From contig JAJXZW010000007.1 in assembly GCA_021779855.1 (NCBI GenBank), positions 1 to 64,000 on the forward strand: 64,000 nt of DNA, read 5' to 3'. Shown here one piece after another: positions 53,800 to 62,627 of the stretch. The DNA is from Actinomycetes bacterium (lineage in GTDB: Bacteria > Actinomycetota > Acidimicrobiia > Acidimicrobiales > RAAP-2). A program made the position numbers and the translations under genes. The notes under the pieces were generated by a model that was not told the origin of the DNA, made no database searches, and was given only the letters and a program-made list of their open reading frames with translations. Numbering within the stretch: position 1 is the stretch's first letter; every line of letters starts with the position of its first letter.

Positions 53800-55524
53800 A
53801 TGGACGACCGGCGCATCCACTCCTCGAATCGCCTGACGTCCGCCGATCTCGCCCGAGCCACCTTCAACGTCGTGCGCAAGGGCGGCTACGACCCCAACGA
53901 GGTCCGGATGCACCTCGAGGCGGCGGCGCGCGAGATGGCCCACCTCGAGAGCCGGGTGCGCGAGCTCCACGAGCAGCTCGCCGAGGCCCGCCGCCAGGCG
54001 GCCAACCCGGTTCTGGACGAGGCGACCCTCGCCGGGGCCCTGGGCGCCCAGAGCGCGGCGATCCTGCGCTCGGCCCACGAGGAGGCCGGTCGGGTCACCG
54101 CCGAGGCCCAGGAGCGCTCCGCCCAGATCTTCTCCGACAGCCAGCAGCGCGGCGCGGCCTACCTCGTCGAGGCCCAGGAGCGCGCCGCCGCCCTCGTCAC
54201 CGAGGCCGAGAACACCGCGGCCCAGATCGACCACGACGCCCGCCTGGCGGCCGAGCGGCTCATCGAGTCGGCGAAGGTCAACGGCGAGGCCCTCGTCGAG
54301 CGGGCCCGCGAGCAGGGCCGCGCGATCGTCGAGCAGGCCACCGGCGCGCGTCGGACCGTGCTGAACGACCTCGCCGTGAAGCGCAAGGCGCTGCACCTGC
54401 AGATCGAGCAGCTACGCGCCGCGCGCGACTCCCTGAACGGCTTCATCGGGTCGGTGCGCCAGCGGGTCGACGACGTGCTCGCCGAGGTCGCGACCTCCGA
54501 CGAGGTGGCGCGCGCCGCCGCCGCCGAGGCCCTGCGCCAGTCGGCTCCCGGGCCCGAGCCGACCGAGGAGGAGCTCCTCGCCGGGACCCCGCTGCGCGAG
54601 GTGCCCGAGGTCGTCTCCGCGCCCCTCGAGGCGGGACCCGCCCCGGTGCCGCGCCCCCCCGGCGAGGCGCCCCGCACCGAGGAGACGCCCCGGGCCCGCC
54701 GGCGGGCGCGCGCCGAGTCGGGTGAGGCCCCGTCTCCGTCCCCCCCGTCGGGCGACGAGGGTGAGGGGATGTCGGGCACCGACGTCGTCAACGAGATCTT
54801 CGCCCGCCTGCGCAAGGCCACGCTCGAAGAGCGCGGGGCGAGCGCCCCGACTCCCAAACGCGCGGCGGCCCGGCGGGCCGAGACACCCGACGACGAGCTC
54901 TTCCACCGCCGCGACGCCGCCCTCGCCGACTCCCTCGCCGTCCTCACCCGTCGGGTGAAGCGAGCGCTCCAGGACGACCAGAACGTGGTCCTCGAGCGGT
55001 TGCGCGACGTGACGGCCATGATCACCACCGAGCTCGAGGACGAGCGTGTGCAGCGCTCGCGCTACGCCGACGCCGCCTACGGGGCGCTGGCCGAGGCGGC
55101 CGCGGCCGGGGTGGCGTTCGCCCGCGGGTCGGGGGCCACGACCGACGCGGTCGTCGACCGCGAGACGCTCGACGAGTGCGCGGCCGACCTCGCGGTGACC
55201 GTGGTCGTCGCGCTACGCAAGCGCATCCTCTCCGAGGGTGCGGGCGACGGCGCCGAGCGAGCCAGCGCCGCCTACCGGGAGTGGCGGGGCGCGCGGGTCG
55301 AGCGGCTGTGCGCGGACGTGGCGCGCCGGGCCTTCAACGCGGGTGTGGTCGCGGCCACCGACGGCGCGCCCCTGCGCTTCGCGGTCGCCCCCGGCGACCC
55401 GCCGTGCGACCTGTGCGCGCGCGACGCCGAGGTCCGCGACCACCGCGCGGGCGAGAAGTTCCCCAGCGGGTCGCTGTACCCCCCGCTGCACGCGGGCTGC
55501 GCCTGCGCCGTCGTCCCGGCCTAG
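53800..55524 (+). CDS. DivIVA-domain coiled-coil protein with MuF-like C-terminal motif
   Basis: The 574-residue protein begins with a DivIVA-type region (SADLARATFNVVRKGGYDPNEVRMHLE), followed by a long coiled coil (about 45-240, Ala/Glu/Gln-rich), a Pro/Glu-rich linker (about 255-335) and a helical C-terminal domain of about 200 residues. The last 39 residues hold C536-x2-C539, then H564-x2-C567-x-C569 in an order very like the zinc motif at the end of phage Mu F-type head-morphogenesis proteins. DivIVA proteins mark the cell pole and septum. The combination is unusual; a zinc-binding C-terminal module in a cell-pole protein is an inference. Directly upstream of UPF0182, no overlap. Confidence 0.75.
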   Translation: MDDRRIHSSNRLTSADLARATFNVVRKGGYDPNEVRMHLEAAAREMAHLESRVRELHEQLAEARRQAANPVLDEATLAGALGAQSAAILRSAHEEAGRVTAEAQERSAQIFSDSQQRGAAYLVEAQERAAALVTEAENTAAQIDHDARLAAERLIESAKVNGEALVERAREQGRAIVEQATGARRTVLNDLAVKRKALHLQIEQLRAARDSLNGFIGSVRQRVDDVLAEVATSDEVARAAAAEALRQSAPGPEPTEEELLAGTPLREVPEVVSAPLEAGPAPVPRPPGEAPRTEETPRARRRARAESGEAPSPSPPSGDEGEGMSGTDVVNEIFARLRKATLEERGASAPTPKRAAARRAETPDDELFHRRDAALADSLAVLTRRVKRALQDDQNVVLERLRDVTAMITTELEDERVQRSRYADAAYGALAEAAAAGVAFARGSGATTDAVVDRETLDECAADLAVTVVVALRKRILSEGAGDGAERASAAYREWRGARVERLCADVARRAFNAGVVAATDGAPLRFAVAPGDPPCDLCARDAEVRDHRAGEKFPSGSLYPPLHAGCACAVVPA

Positions 55525-55530
55525 GGCTCG

Positions 55531-55536
55531 TAGGCT
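55531..55536 (+). promoter_or_regulatory. Putative -10 box (TAGGCT) for leaderless UPF0182 gene
   Basis: TAGGCT ends 7 nt before GTG 55543 with no Shine-Dalgarno between. Confidence 0.4.
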
Positions 55537-55542
55537 CGTCGC

Positions 55543-58452
55543 GTGCGCAGCCCGACCGACCTCCCGCCGCGCCCGCGTCGGCTCGGGCGGGTGTCGCGCC
55601 GGCTGTGGATCGGGGTGGGGATCCTCGTCCTGCTCGTCCTCTTCTTCTCGCTGCGCAACATCGCCACCGTCTGGACCAACGAGATGTGGTTCGCCTCGAT
55701 CGGCCAGACGTCGGTCTTCTCCACGCTCTTCTGGGTCCGAGTGGGCCTCGGGCTGACCTTCGGCGCGGTCTTCTTCTTCATCTTGTGGCTCAACCTCCTG
55801 CTCACCGACCGCTTCGGGGCCCGGGACCTGACCTTCGAGCCCGAGGACGAGGTCGTGCGGCGCTTCCAGAACGCCGTGCGGCCCTACGCCAAGCGGATCT
55901 ACGCGGCGATCGCTCTGGTCTTCGGCCTGGTGGCCGGGCTCAACGCGACCGGCGAGTGGCAGAACTACCTCCTGTTCGCCCACTCCCGGCCCTTCGCCGC
56001 CACCGACCCCCTCTTCCACAAGAACGTCGGCTTCTACGTCTTCACCCTCCCGTTCGTGTCGTTCTGCGCGACGTGGCTGCTCGTCACCTTGATCGTGACC
56101 CTCGTGGTGACGGCCGTCTTCCACTTCTTGAACGGTGGCATCCGCGCGGCCAACGTCGTGCCCCGGGTCTCGCCGCGGGTGAAGGCCCACCTCTCGGTGA
56201 TCGGCGCGGGTATCGCCGTGATGAAGGCGGTTGGCTACCTGCTGGCCAAGTGGGACCTGGTGCTGTCGACCAACGGCTTCGCCGAGGGCGCGGGCTACAC
56301 CGACGTCCACGCCCGCATCCCGGCGCTCACGATCCTCTTCTACCTCTCCCTGGCGGCGGCGGCGATCCTGCTCTACAACGTCCGCTCCCGGGGCTGGTCC
56401 CTCCCGGCCGTGGCGGTCGGCCTGTGGGCGTTCGTGGCCCTGGTGATCGGCGTGCTCTACCCGACCTTCCTCCAGGCCCTCAAGGTCAGCCCCAACCAGG
56501 AGAACCTGGAGGCCCCCTACATCCAGCGCGACATCACGGCGACGCGCGCCGCCTACGGCCTCAGTGCCGTCGCCTACCACGCCTTCGCGGGGGCGTCGTC
56601 GATCACCCCCGCCGAGGTGACGGCCGACGTCGCGACGCTGCGCAACATCCGCCTCTGGGACCCCTCCAGCAACATCTCGCTCAACACGGTCACCCGTCGC
56701 CAGGCGATGCGCTCCTACTACACCTTCCCGAGCCTCGCGGTCGACCGCTACTACGTGAACGGCAAGCTCACCCCGGTCCTGATCGGTACCCGGCAGATCG
56801 ACTCGTCGAACCTCCCGAGCCAGGGCTGGGTCAACCAGCACCTCGTCTACACCCACGGCATCGGCGCGGCGGTGGTGGCCGCCAACACGGTCGACACCGC
56901 CACCGGCAACCCGATCTTCGAGGTGGGCAACATCCCCCCGACCTCGACCGGCGGGCTGCCCGTGCTCACCGAGCCCGACATCTACTTCGGCCTCGACCAG
57001 TCGGGCTGGGTGGTCGCCGACACCCGCCAGCCCGAGCTCGACTACCAGGTCAACACCGGGGCCAACGCCGGCACCCCCGTCTACACCCACTACCACGGGG
57101 GCGGCGGGGTGCCCGTCGGGGGCTTCTTCTCGCGCCTGGCGTTGGCGCTGCGCCTGGGCAACTTCAACTTCCTGATCTCGAACCAGATCACCTCGACCAG
57201 CCGGGTGATGTTCGTGCGCGACGTCCGCCAGATGGTGAAGAAGGCGGCGCCGTTCCTCAGTTTCGACTCCCAGGTCTACCCGGTGATCGCGAACGGCCAC
57301 GTGGACTACGTGCTCAACGGCTACACCACGACCTCGCAGTACCCCTACAGCGAGAACGCGGACCAGCTCACACCGACGTTCGGGGGGCTCCCGGGCTCAC
57401 TCAACTACGTGCGCGACTCGGTGGTGGCCGTCGTCGACGCCTACACCGGGTCGATCCACTTCTACGTGATCCACCCCAGCGACCCGATCATCCAGGCGTA
57501 CCGCTCGGCCTTCCCGACGCTCTTTCAGCCGATGAGCGCGATGCCGGTGACGATCCGCGACCACCTGCGCTACCCCTCGGATCTGCTCTCGGTGCAGGCG
57601 GCGGTGCTCGGGCGCTACCACATCAAGGGCGCCAGCTCCTTCTACGCCGCCTCGGACCGTTGGGAGGTGACCCCGACGACCGGCGCCGGGAGTCCGGCGT
57701 CGCTCATCTCCTCGACCCAGCTCGTGGCGAGCAACGGCCAGGTCATCGGCACCCAGCTCTCGCCGATGAGCCCCATCTACCAGGTGGGCGCGCTGCCCAA
57801 CTCGACCGGCCAGCAGCTGCTCGCCATGCTCGACTTCGTCCCGGCGGGCAACTCGTCGCGGGTCCAGGGGCTGAGCGGCATCCTCGTCGCCACCAGCGAC
57901 CCGAGCAACTACGGCCAGCTCAACGTCTACGAGACGCCGCGGGGTACGACGGTGACCGGTCCCCTCCAGGCCGACTCCGAGATCCAGCAGAACGCCAAGG
58001 TCAGCTCGATCATCACCCCGCTCGACCAGCACGGCTCCCAGGTGCTCCTCGGCAACAACCTCACCGTTCCCCTCGACTCGAGCGTGCTCTACATCCGCCC
58101 GCTCTACGTCACGAGCACCTCGAACCCCATGCCCGAACTGCGCTACGTGATCGCCGTGTTCAACCAACAGGTCGGGATCGAGCCGACCCTCGCCGGGGCC
58201 CTCACCGACGTGCTCGGCCCGGCGGCGCGCGCCGTCGGCGGATCGGCCCCGAGCGGCTCCTCGACGACCCCGGGGGGCGGCGCGACCCCCCCCGGGTCCT
58301 CGGCCGTGGCGAGTGAGCTCCAGCGGGCCGCCGCCGCCTACGCCGCGGCCCAGAGCGCGCTGGCCGCCGGTGACCTCGGGGCCTACCAGCGCGACGTCGA
58401 GGCGATGGACCGGGCTATCCAGGCGGCCCAGAGCGCGCTGGGCCCGGGCTAG
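55543..58452 (+). CDS. UPF0182 family membrane protein
   Basis: The 969-residue protein is full length for UPF0182. About seven membrane helices in the first 310 residues (e.g. LWIGVGILVLLVLFFSLRNI, WVRVGLGLTFGAVFFFILWLNLLL) are followed by a large outer domain of about 560 residues and a Gly/Ser/Pro linker leading into a helical tail (AAAYAAAQSALAAGDLGAYQ). Function is unknown; in mycobacteria the homologous gene sits next to PDZ-Lon and DUF2342 genes, as here. The GTG start has a leaderless-type -10 box upstream. It converges with the FAD oxidase gene, 4 bases of overlap. Confidence 0.92.
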   Translation: MRSPTDLPPRPRRLGRVSRRLWIGVGILVLLVLFFSLRNIATVWTNEMWFASIGQTSVFSTLFWVRVGLGLTFGAVFFFILWLNLLLTDRFGARDLTFEPEDEVVRRFQNAVRPYAKRIYAAIALVFGLVAGLNATGEWQNYLLFAHSRPFAATDPLFHKNVGFYVFTLPFVSFCATWLLVTLIVTLVVTAVFHFLNGGIRAANVVPRVSPRVKAHLSVIGAGIAVMKAVGYLLAKWDLVLSTNGFAEGAGYTDVHARIPALTILFYLSLAAAAILLYNVRSRGWSLPAVAVGLWAFVALVIGVLYPTFLQALKVSPNQENLEAPYIQRDITATRAAYGLSAVAYHAFAGASSITPAEVTADVATLRNIRLWDPSSNISLNTVTRRQAMRSYYTFPSLAVDRYYVNGKLTPVLIGTRQIDSSNLPSQGWVNQHLVYTHGIGAAVVAANTVDTATGNPIFEVGNIPPTSTGGLPVLTEPDIYFGLDQSGWVVADTRQPELDYQVNTGANAGTPVYTHYHGGGGVPVGGFFSRLALALRLGNFNFLISNQITSTSRVMFVRDVRQMVKKAAPFLSFDSQVYPVIANGHVDYVLNGYTTTSQYPYSENADQLTPTFGGLPGSLNYVRDSVVAVVDAYTGSIHFYVIHPSDPIIQAYRSAFPTLFQPMSAMPVTIRDHLRYPSDLLSVQAAVLGRYHIKGASSFYAASDRWEVTPTTGAGSPASLISSTQLVASNGQVIGTQLSPMSPIYQVGALPNSTGQQLLAMLDFVPAGNSSRVQGLSGILVATSDPSNYGQLNVYETPRGTTVTGPLQADSEIQQNAKVSSIITPLDQHGSQVLLGNNLTVPLDSSVLYIRPLYVTSTSNPMPELRYVIAVFNQQVGIEPTLAGALTDVLGPAARAVGGSAPSGSSTTPGGGATPPGSSAVASELQRAAAAYAAAQSALAAGDLGAYQRDVEAMDRAIQAAQSALGPG

Positions 58453-59837
58453 CCCCGCCGGCCCGGCGGGCCGAGGAGCCCCTCGGGGTCGAAGGCCGCC
58501 TTCACCCGGCGCTGGAGGGCGACGAGGGCGGGGTCGGTGAGCTCGAGGTAGGCGTCCCACTTGTCCTGGCCGAGGCCGTGCTCGCCGCTGATCGCCCCGC
58601 CCAGGGCGATGCCGGCCCGGTAGAGCTCGAGGAGCAGGCGCTCGCGAACCACGTCGTCGGGGCAGAACACCGAGAGGTGCACGTTCCCGTCGCCCACGTG
58701 GCCACAGCCGGTGACGAGGGCCTGGTGGCCGCCGGCGATCCGGGCGACGTCCTCGAGGTAGCGCGCGACGTGGGCGCGGGGCACGACGACGTCGACGATG
58801 TCGTTGGCCCCGGCGGCCTTGGCGAACCAGAAGGCCCGCTCGCGCCCGGCGATCAGGTCGTCGGCGGCGCGGCCGTCGAGGACGAGGGCGTCGAGGGCGC
58901 CGGCCGCCTCGAGGATCTCGTCGCTCGCGGCGAGGTCCTCGTCGAGCTGGGCGGCCGTGCGGGTCTCGAGGACGAGCACGAGGTAGGCCGCGGTGGCCGC
59001 GACGCGCTCGGGCGCGAGCCCGAGGGTGAAGGGGGTTTCGCGCACCAGGACGGCCATCGTGAGCGCGTCGATGTACTCGAGCAGCGACGGGGCGAGCCCG
59101 GCGCGCAGGAGGCGGGTGACCGCCCCGGTGACCGCGTCGAGCGAGGCGAAGGGGGCGAGCACCGTCGCGCGGTGGTCGGTCCGCGGGGTCAGCCGGACGG
59201 TCACCTCGGTCACCAGGGCCAGCGTGCCCTCGCTGCCGATGACGAGCTGGGTGAGGTCGTAACCCGAGGAGAGCTTCACCACGGGCGCGCCCGTGCGCAC
59301 GACGGAGCCGTCGGCGAGGACCATCTCGAGCGCGAGGACGTGGTGGCGGGTGACCCCGTGGCGCACGGCGCGCATACCCCCGGCGTTGGTGTTGACGTTC
59401 CCGCCCAGGGTCGAGGACGTCTCGCCGGGGGCGACCGGGTAGTGGAGGCCCAGGGGCGCCAGGTGCTCGTTGAGCTGGGCCAGCGTGACGCCGGCCTCCA
59501 CGACGGCGACCTGGTTGGCCACGTCGACCTCGATGATCCGGTCCATCTGGTCGAAGCAGACGATGAGCGACCCCTCGGACGGCTCGGCGCCCCCCGAGAG
59601 GCCCGTGCCGGCGCCGCGGGCGGTGATCGCCACGCCGTGGCGGCGCGCCCAGTGCACCAGGGCCACGACGTCGTCGCGGTCGGCCGGTCGCGCGACGGCG
59701 CAGGGCTCGGCCCCGCGCGGGTGGAGGCTCTCGTCGTGGCGGTCGTCGTCCGCGAGGGCTCCGCGGTGGGCGAGCGCTATCCCCAGGGCGTCGAGCTCGG
59801 CGTGCGCGGTGGGGCCGGGGTCGGGCACGACCCGCAC
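58449..59837 (-). CDS. FAD-linked oxidase, GlcD/D-lactate dehydrogenase type
   Basis: The 462-residue flavoprotein has the FAD-binding PCMH domain (ITARGAGTGLSGGAEP, about residues 74-90, and PGETSSTLGGNVNTNAGG) and the C-terminal FAD-oxidase domain with GHVGDGNVHLSVF and SGEHGLGQDK. Family members oxidise 2-hydroxyacids such as glycolate or D-lactate; the exact substrate cannot be read. No iron-sulfur partner (GlcE/GlcF) is adjacent. The assumed GTG start lies one base from an 18-bp palindrome, and there is no Shine-Dalgarno, so the true start may be slightly downstream. Confidence 0.88.
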   Translation of the reverse strand: MRVVPDPGPTAHAELDALGIALAHRGALADDDRHDESLHPRGAEPCAVARPADRDDVVALVHWARRHGVAITARGAGTGLSGGAEPSEGSLIVCFDQMDRIIEVDVANQVAVVEAGVTLAQLNEHLAPLGLHYPVAPGETSSTLGGNVNTNAGGMRAVRHGVTRHHVLALEMVLADGSVVRTGAPVVKLSSGYDLTQLVIGSEGTLALVTEVTVRLTPRTDHRATVLAPFASLDAVTGAVTRLLRAGLAPSLLEYIDALTMAVLVRETPFTLGLAPERVAATAAYLVLVLETRTAAQLDEDLAASDEILEAAGALDALVLDGRAADDLIAGRERAFWFAKAAGANDIVDVVVPRAHVARYLEDVARIAGGHQALVTGCGHVGDGNVHLSVFCPDDVVRERLLLELYRAGIALGGAISGEHGLGQDKWDAYLELTDPALVALQRRVKAAFDPEGLLGPPGRRG

Positions 59838-59838
59838 G

Positions 59839-59883
59839 CTAGTTCGACCGCCCGGGGCCGTCGGGCCCGGGCGGTCGAACTAG
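59839..59883. terminator. Perfect 18-bp inverted repeat between the secreted-protein and oxidase genes
   Basis: CTAGTTCGACCGCCCGGG (59839-59856) and its exact complement (59866-59883) are separated by 9 bases. The hairpin fills nearly the whole 56-base gap. It may terminate the upstream secreted-protein message (minus strand), but it lacks a T-run on either side and touches the oxidase start codon, so a regulatory role is equally possible. Confidence 0.6.
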
Positions 59884-59893
59884 GCGCGAGCGA

Positions 59894-61489
59894 CTAGAGC
59901 GTCTTGAAGTTGAACTTCAAGAACTCCGTTGGCTCGCCTCGTGCGAAGCGCAGTGTCATCACGTGACGGCCGCGGGCGAAGTTGGCCGGGGCCACCAGTC
60001 GGAGCACGATGCGCGTCTTGGAGACGCTCACGACCGTGACGCGCGCCCCCGGCGTGGTGGCGGTGGGGCGGCCCGGGAAGTTGGCCCCGAGGACGGTGAG
60101 GACGGCGAGGTGGCCCGGCACCGCCGTGCCCGTGACGCGGTGCACCACCGGGCGCAGCGAGCCCGACACCGTGAGGCTGAAGGTGAAGGTGCCGGTGTCG
60201 CCGGCGGCGTCGCTCGTCGTGCCGCTCACCGTGTAGGTGCCGGCGTTGAGCGATCCCGCGACGGTGACGAGCCCGGTCGTCGAGACGCTCAGCTTCGAGC
60301 TCCCGCTCTGGGTGTAGGTGACCGCGCCGCTGGCGCCGCTCGTCACGAGCTGGGCCGAGAAGTGGCTAGAGGACGCCGCGGTCGTGGACCCCGACGTCGG
60401 GAGGTTCTGGCTGATGACCCCGGTCTTCACGGTGAAGGGGAACGAGGCGCTGATCCAACCCATCCCGTTGACGGCCGGCCCGCAGGCGCTGGTCGTCGAG
60501 CCCGGGTACGGGGTGAGGTCGAGCTCGCAGACGAAGACGTTGTAGGTCGTGCCCGAGGTCGCGTTCGCCGGCACGGTGATCGTCCCGCTCAGGGCCGGCG
60601 GGATGAGGTCCTTGCCGGTGTAGCAGTCGTTCGAGATCGCCAGGTTCGTCGGCGAGGAGAGGAGCGGCGTCGTGGAGGCCGGGGCGTACCACAGGACGCT
60701 GAGCGTGGCGGTCGGGACGTTGCCGTAGCCGCCGGCGGCGCACGAGGCGGGCGGCGTCGCCGGGGCGGCGAGGCCCGCGTTGGCCTGGATCAGCTGGATG
60801 GCGTCGCCCCACCAGTAGCCGGTCGCGCCGGCGGCGTCGGTCACGTCCACCGTGCTGCCGGGCGCGCCCGTGCTCTGGACCGCGCTGATCGTCGGGTTGG
60901 CCGGCGCGGCCAGGGCCTGGCTGGCGTACTGCAGCAGGAACTCCGCCCCGGCGACCGGGGTGTTCTGGGCCGTCACCGCCGCGATGGCGCAGCCGAAGAC
61001 GCCGGCGTTGATCTGGGCCTGGGTCGGCGGGCACTGGGCGTTGGGGTCCGACGCGCTGTAGGTGGCCGGGATGGCCACCGTCGCCAGCTCACAGCTCGAG
61101 CCGGCCGGACAGCCGGTGTCGGTGGCCGAGGGCGCGAACTGGGCGAGGGCGCTGGTGTCGACCTCGCCGGTCGGCACGACGTTCGCCGCGCCCAAGCTGG
61201 CGAGCAGCGTCGCCTCGACGGCGAGGGCGGCCTGGGAGGACTGGTTGCAGTCCAGGGTGACCTGGGTCGAGCCGCCGACCACGCCGGCGATGATCGCGCC
61301 GTTGACGACCACGCCGGGCCCGGCGCTCACCGCGACCGCACAGACCGGTGCCCCGGTCGCCCGCCCGGTCGGGGCCGCGCCGGCCGGCACGGCGGATACG
61401 CCGGCCACGACCAGCAACGACGCCGCCGCGGCGGCCGCTACGGCCAGGGCGCGGGACCCGAGGCGGCCCCTCCTAGATAGCAGTCTCAT
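59894..61489 (-). CDS. Secreted protein with C-terminal Ig-like repeats, function unknown
   Basis: The 531-residue protein starts with a signal peptide (about 1-38, core LAVAAAAAASLLVVAGVSAVPAGAAP interrupted cleavage-type AxA). The N-terminal half has several cysteines that could pair. Residues about 365-440 form a putative Ig-like/IPT-type domain (VTYTQSGSSKLSVSTTGLVTV), and the end is a second beta domain (VLGANFPGRPTATTPGARVTVVSVSKTRIVL). The ATG at 61489 follows GGAGGG. A broken paralogue lies at 22536-23360. It is monocistronic or linked to the upstream ABC genes across a 70-base gap. Confidence 0.8.
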   Translation of the reverse strand: MRLLSRRGRLGSRALAVAAAAAASLLVVAGVSAVPAGAAPTGRATGAPVCAVAVSAGPGVVVNGAIIAGVVGGSTQVTLDCNQSSQAALAVEATLLASLGAANVVPTGEVDTSALAQFAPSATDTGCPAGSSCELATVAIPATYSASDPNAQCPPTQAQINAGVFGCAIAAVTAQNTPVAGAEFLLQYASQALAAPANPTISAVQSTGAPGSTVDVTDAAGATGYWWGDAIQLIQANAGLAAPATPPASCAAGGYGNVPTATLSVLWYAPASTTPLLSSPTNLAISNDCYTGKDLIPPALSGTITVPANATSGTTYNVFVCELDLTPYPGSTTSACGPAVNGMGWISASFPFTVKTGVISQNLPTSGSTTAASSSHFSAQLVTSGASGAVTYTQSGSSKLSVSTTGLVTVAGSLNAGTYTVSGTTSDAAGDTGTFTFSLTVSGSLRPVVHRVTGTAVPGHLAVLTVLGANFPGRPTATTPGARVTVVSVSKTRIVLRLVAPANFARGRHVMTLRFARGEPTEFLKFNFKTL

Positions 61490-61559
61490 AGAGACCCTCC
61501 ATTCGAGTAGACGGCCGGCGCTAACCCGGCCAGGCCCATGGTACCGAGATTCGCGCTGG

Positions 61560-62627
61560 TCAGGACGTTCGCGCCTGAGGGTGTCCTTCGCGCGTGTCCG
61601 TCGCCCAGGCGACGACGGGCCCCTCGACGCGCACGACGACCCGCTCGCCCCGTGCGGGCAGGCCGGCGGGGTTCGCCACGCGTGCGAGCAGGCACGGCGT
61701 CCCCGCGACCTCGGGCCGCAGCCGCACGACCGCGTCGTGGCCGTAGTACTCGGTGTCGAGGACCTCGGCGTGGGTTCGCCCCCCGGCCCCGCCGACGACC
61801 AACTGCTCCGGGCGCACCAGGACCTCGACCGGTCCGGCCGGCACGGGTCCGGCGACCTCGAGGTCGCCGAGGGCCGTCGTGACCCGGCCGTCGCGAGCCC
61901 GTCCCGTGAGCAGGTTGACCTCGCCGAACTGGCGGGCGAGGTCGGGCGTGGCCGGGTGGGCGTAGAGTCGCTGCGGCGTGTCGAACTGGGCGATCCGCCC
62001 GCGGCGGATGACGGCCACCCGGTCGGCGAGCGAGAGGGCCTCGTCCTGGTCGTGGGTGACGAGCACCGCGGTGGCCCCCGCCTCGCGCAGTACCCGACGC
62101 ACGTCGGCGCGCAGGGCCGCGCGCAGCCCGGGATCGAGCGAGCTGAAGGGCTCGTCGAGGAGCACGAGGCGCGGGTCGATCGCGAGGCCTCGCGCGAGCG
62201 CGACGCGCTGCTGCTGGCCGCCGGAGAGCTCGTGGGGGTAGCGTCGCCCGAGGTCGGCCAGCCCGACCAGGGCCAGAAGGTCGGCGACGCGGGGCCCCCG
62301 ACGGTCCCGCCGCGCCAGGCCGAAGCCGACGTTCTCCGCCACGCTCAGGTGGGGGAAGAGGCTCCCCTCCTGGGGCACGTAGCCCACGTGGCGCCGCTCG
62401 GCGGGGACGAAGGTGGAGGCGTCGTCGACGATCTCGCCGTGGACGCGCACCGAGCCGGCGTCGACGCGATCGAAGCCGGCGACCACGCGCAGCAGCGTCG
62501 TCTTGCCGCTGCCCGAGGGCCCGAGCACGGCGACGAGCTCGCCCGCGTCGATCGACAGGTCGATCCCGCGCAGCACGGGGGTCTCGCCGTAGGCCTTGGC
62601 CACGCCGGCGAGCTCGAGGTCCCTCAC
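61560..62627 (-). CDS. ABC transporter ATP-binding protein, iron(III)/thiamine type
   Basis: The 355-residue protein has Walker A GPSGSGKT (36-43), Q-loop in GYVPQEGSLFPHL, signature LSGGQQQR followed by VALARGLAIDPRLVLLDEPF, and H-loop in VLVTHDQDEAL. A C-terminal TOBE-like domain (about 265-340) fits FbpC/PotA-type importers. Together with the downstream permease it should form the inner-membrane part of an iron(III)-type uptake system, but no substrate-binding protein is visible in the window. GTG start, overlapping the permease stop by 4 bases. Confidence 0.9.
   Translation of the reverse strand: MRDLELAGVAKAYGETPVLRGIDLSIDAGELVAVLGPSGSGKTTLLRVVAGFDRVDAGSVRVHGEIVDDASTFVPAERRHVGYVPQEGSLFPHLSVAENVGFGLARRDRRGPRVADLLALVGLADLGRRYPHELSGGQQQRVALARGLAIDPRLVLLDEPFSSLDPGLRAALRADVRRVLREAGATAVLVTHDQDEALSLADRVAVIRRGRIAQFDTPQRLYAHPATPDLARQFGEVNLLTGRARDGRVTTALGDLEVAGPVPAGPVEVLVRPEQLVVGGAGGRTHAEVLDTEYYGHDAVVRLRPEVAGTPCLLARVANPAGLPARGERVVVRVEGPVVAWATDTREGHPQARTS

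Noticed and set aside
61486..61695. 69-residue minus-strand frame ending in the ATG of the secreted-protein gene
   Set aside because: It mostly overlaps the end of the ABC ATPase gene in another frame, has no ribosome-binding site and no recognisable domain.
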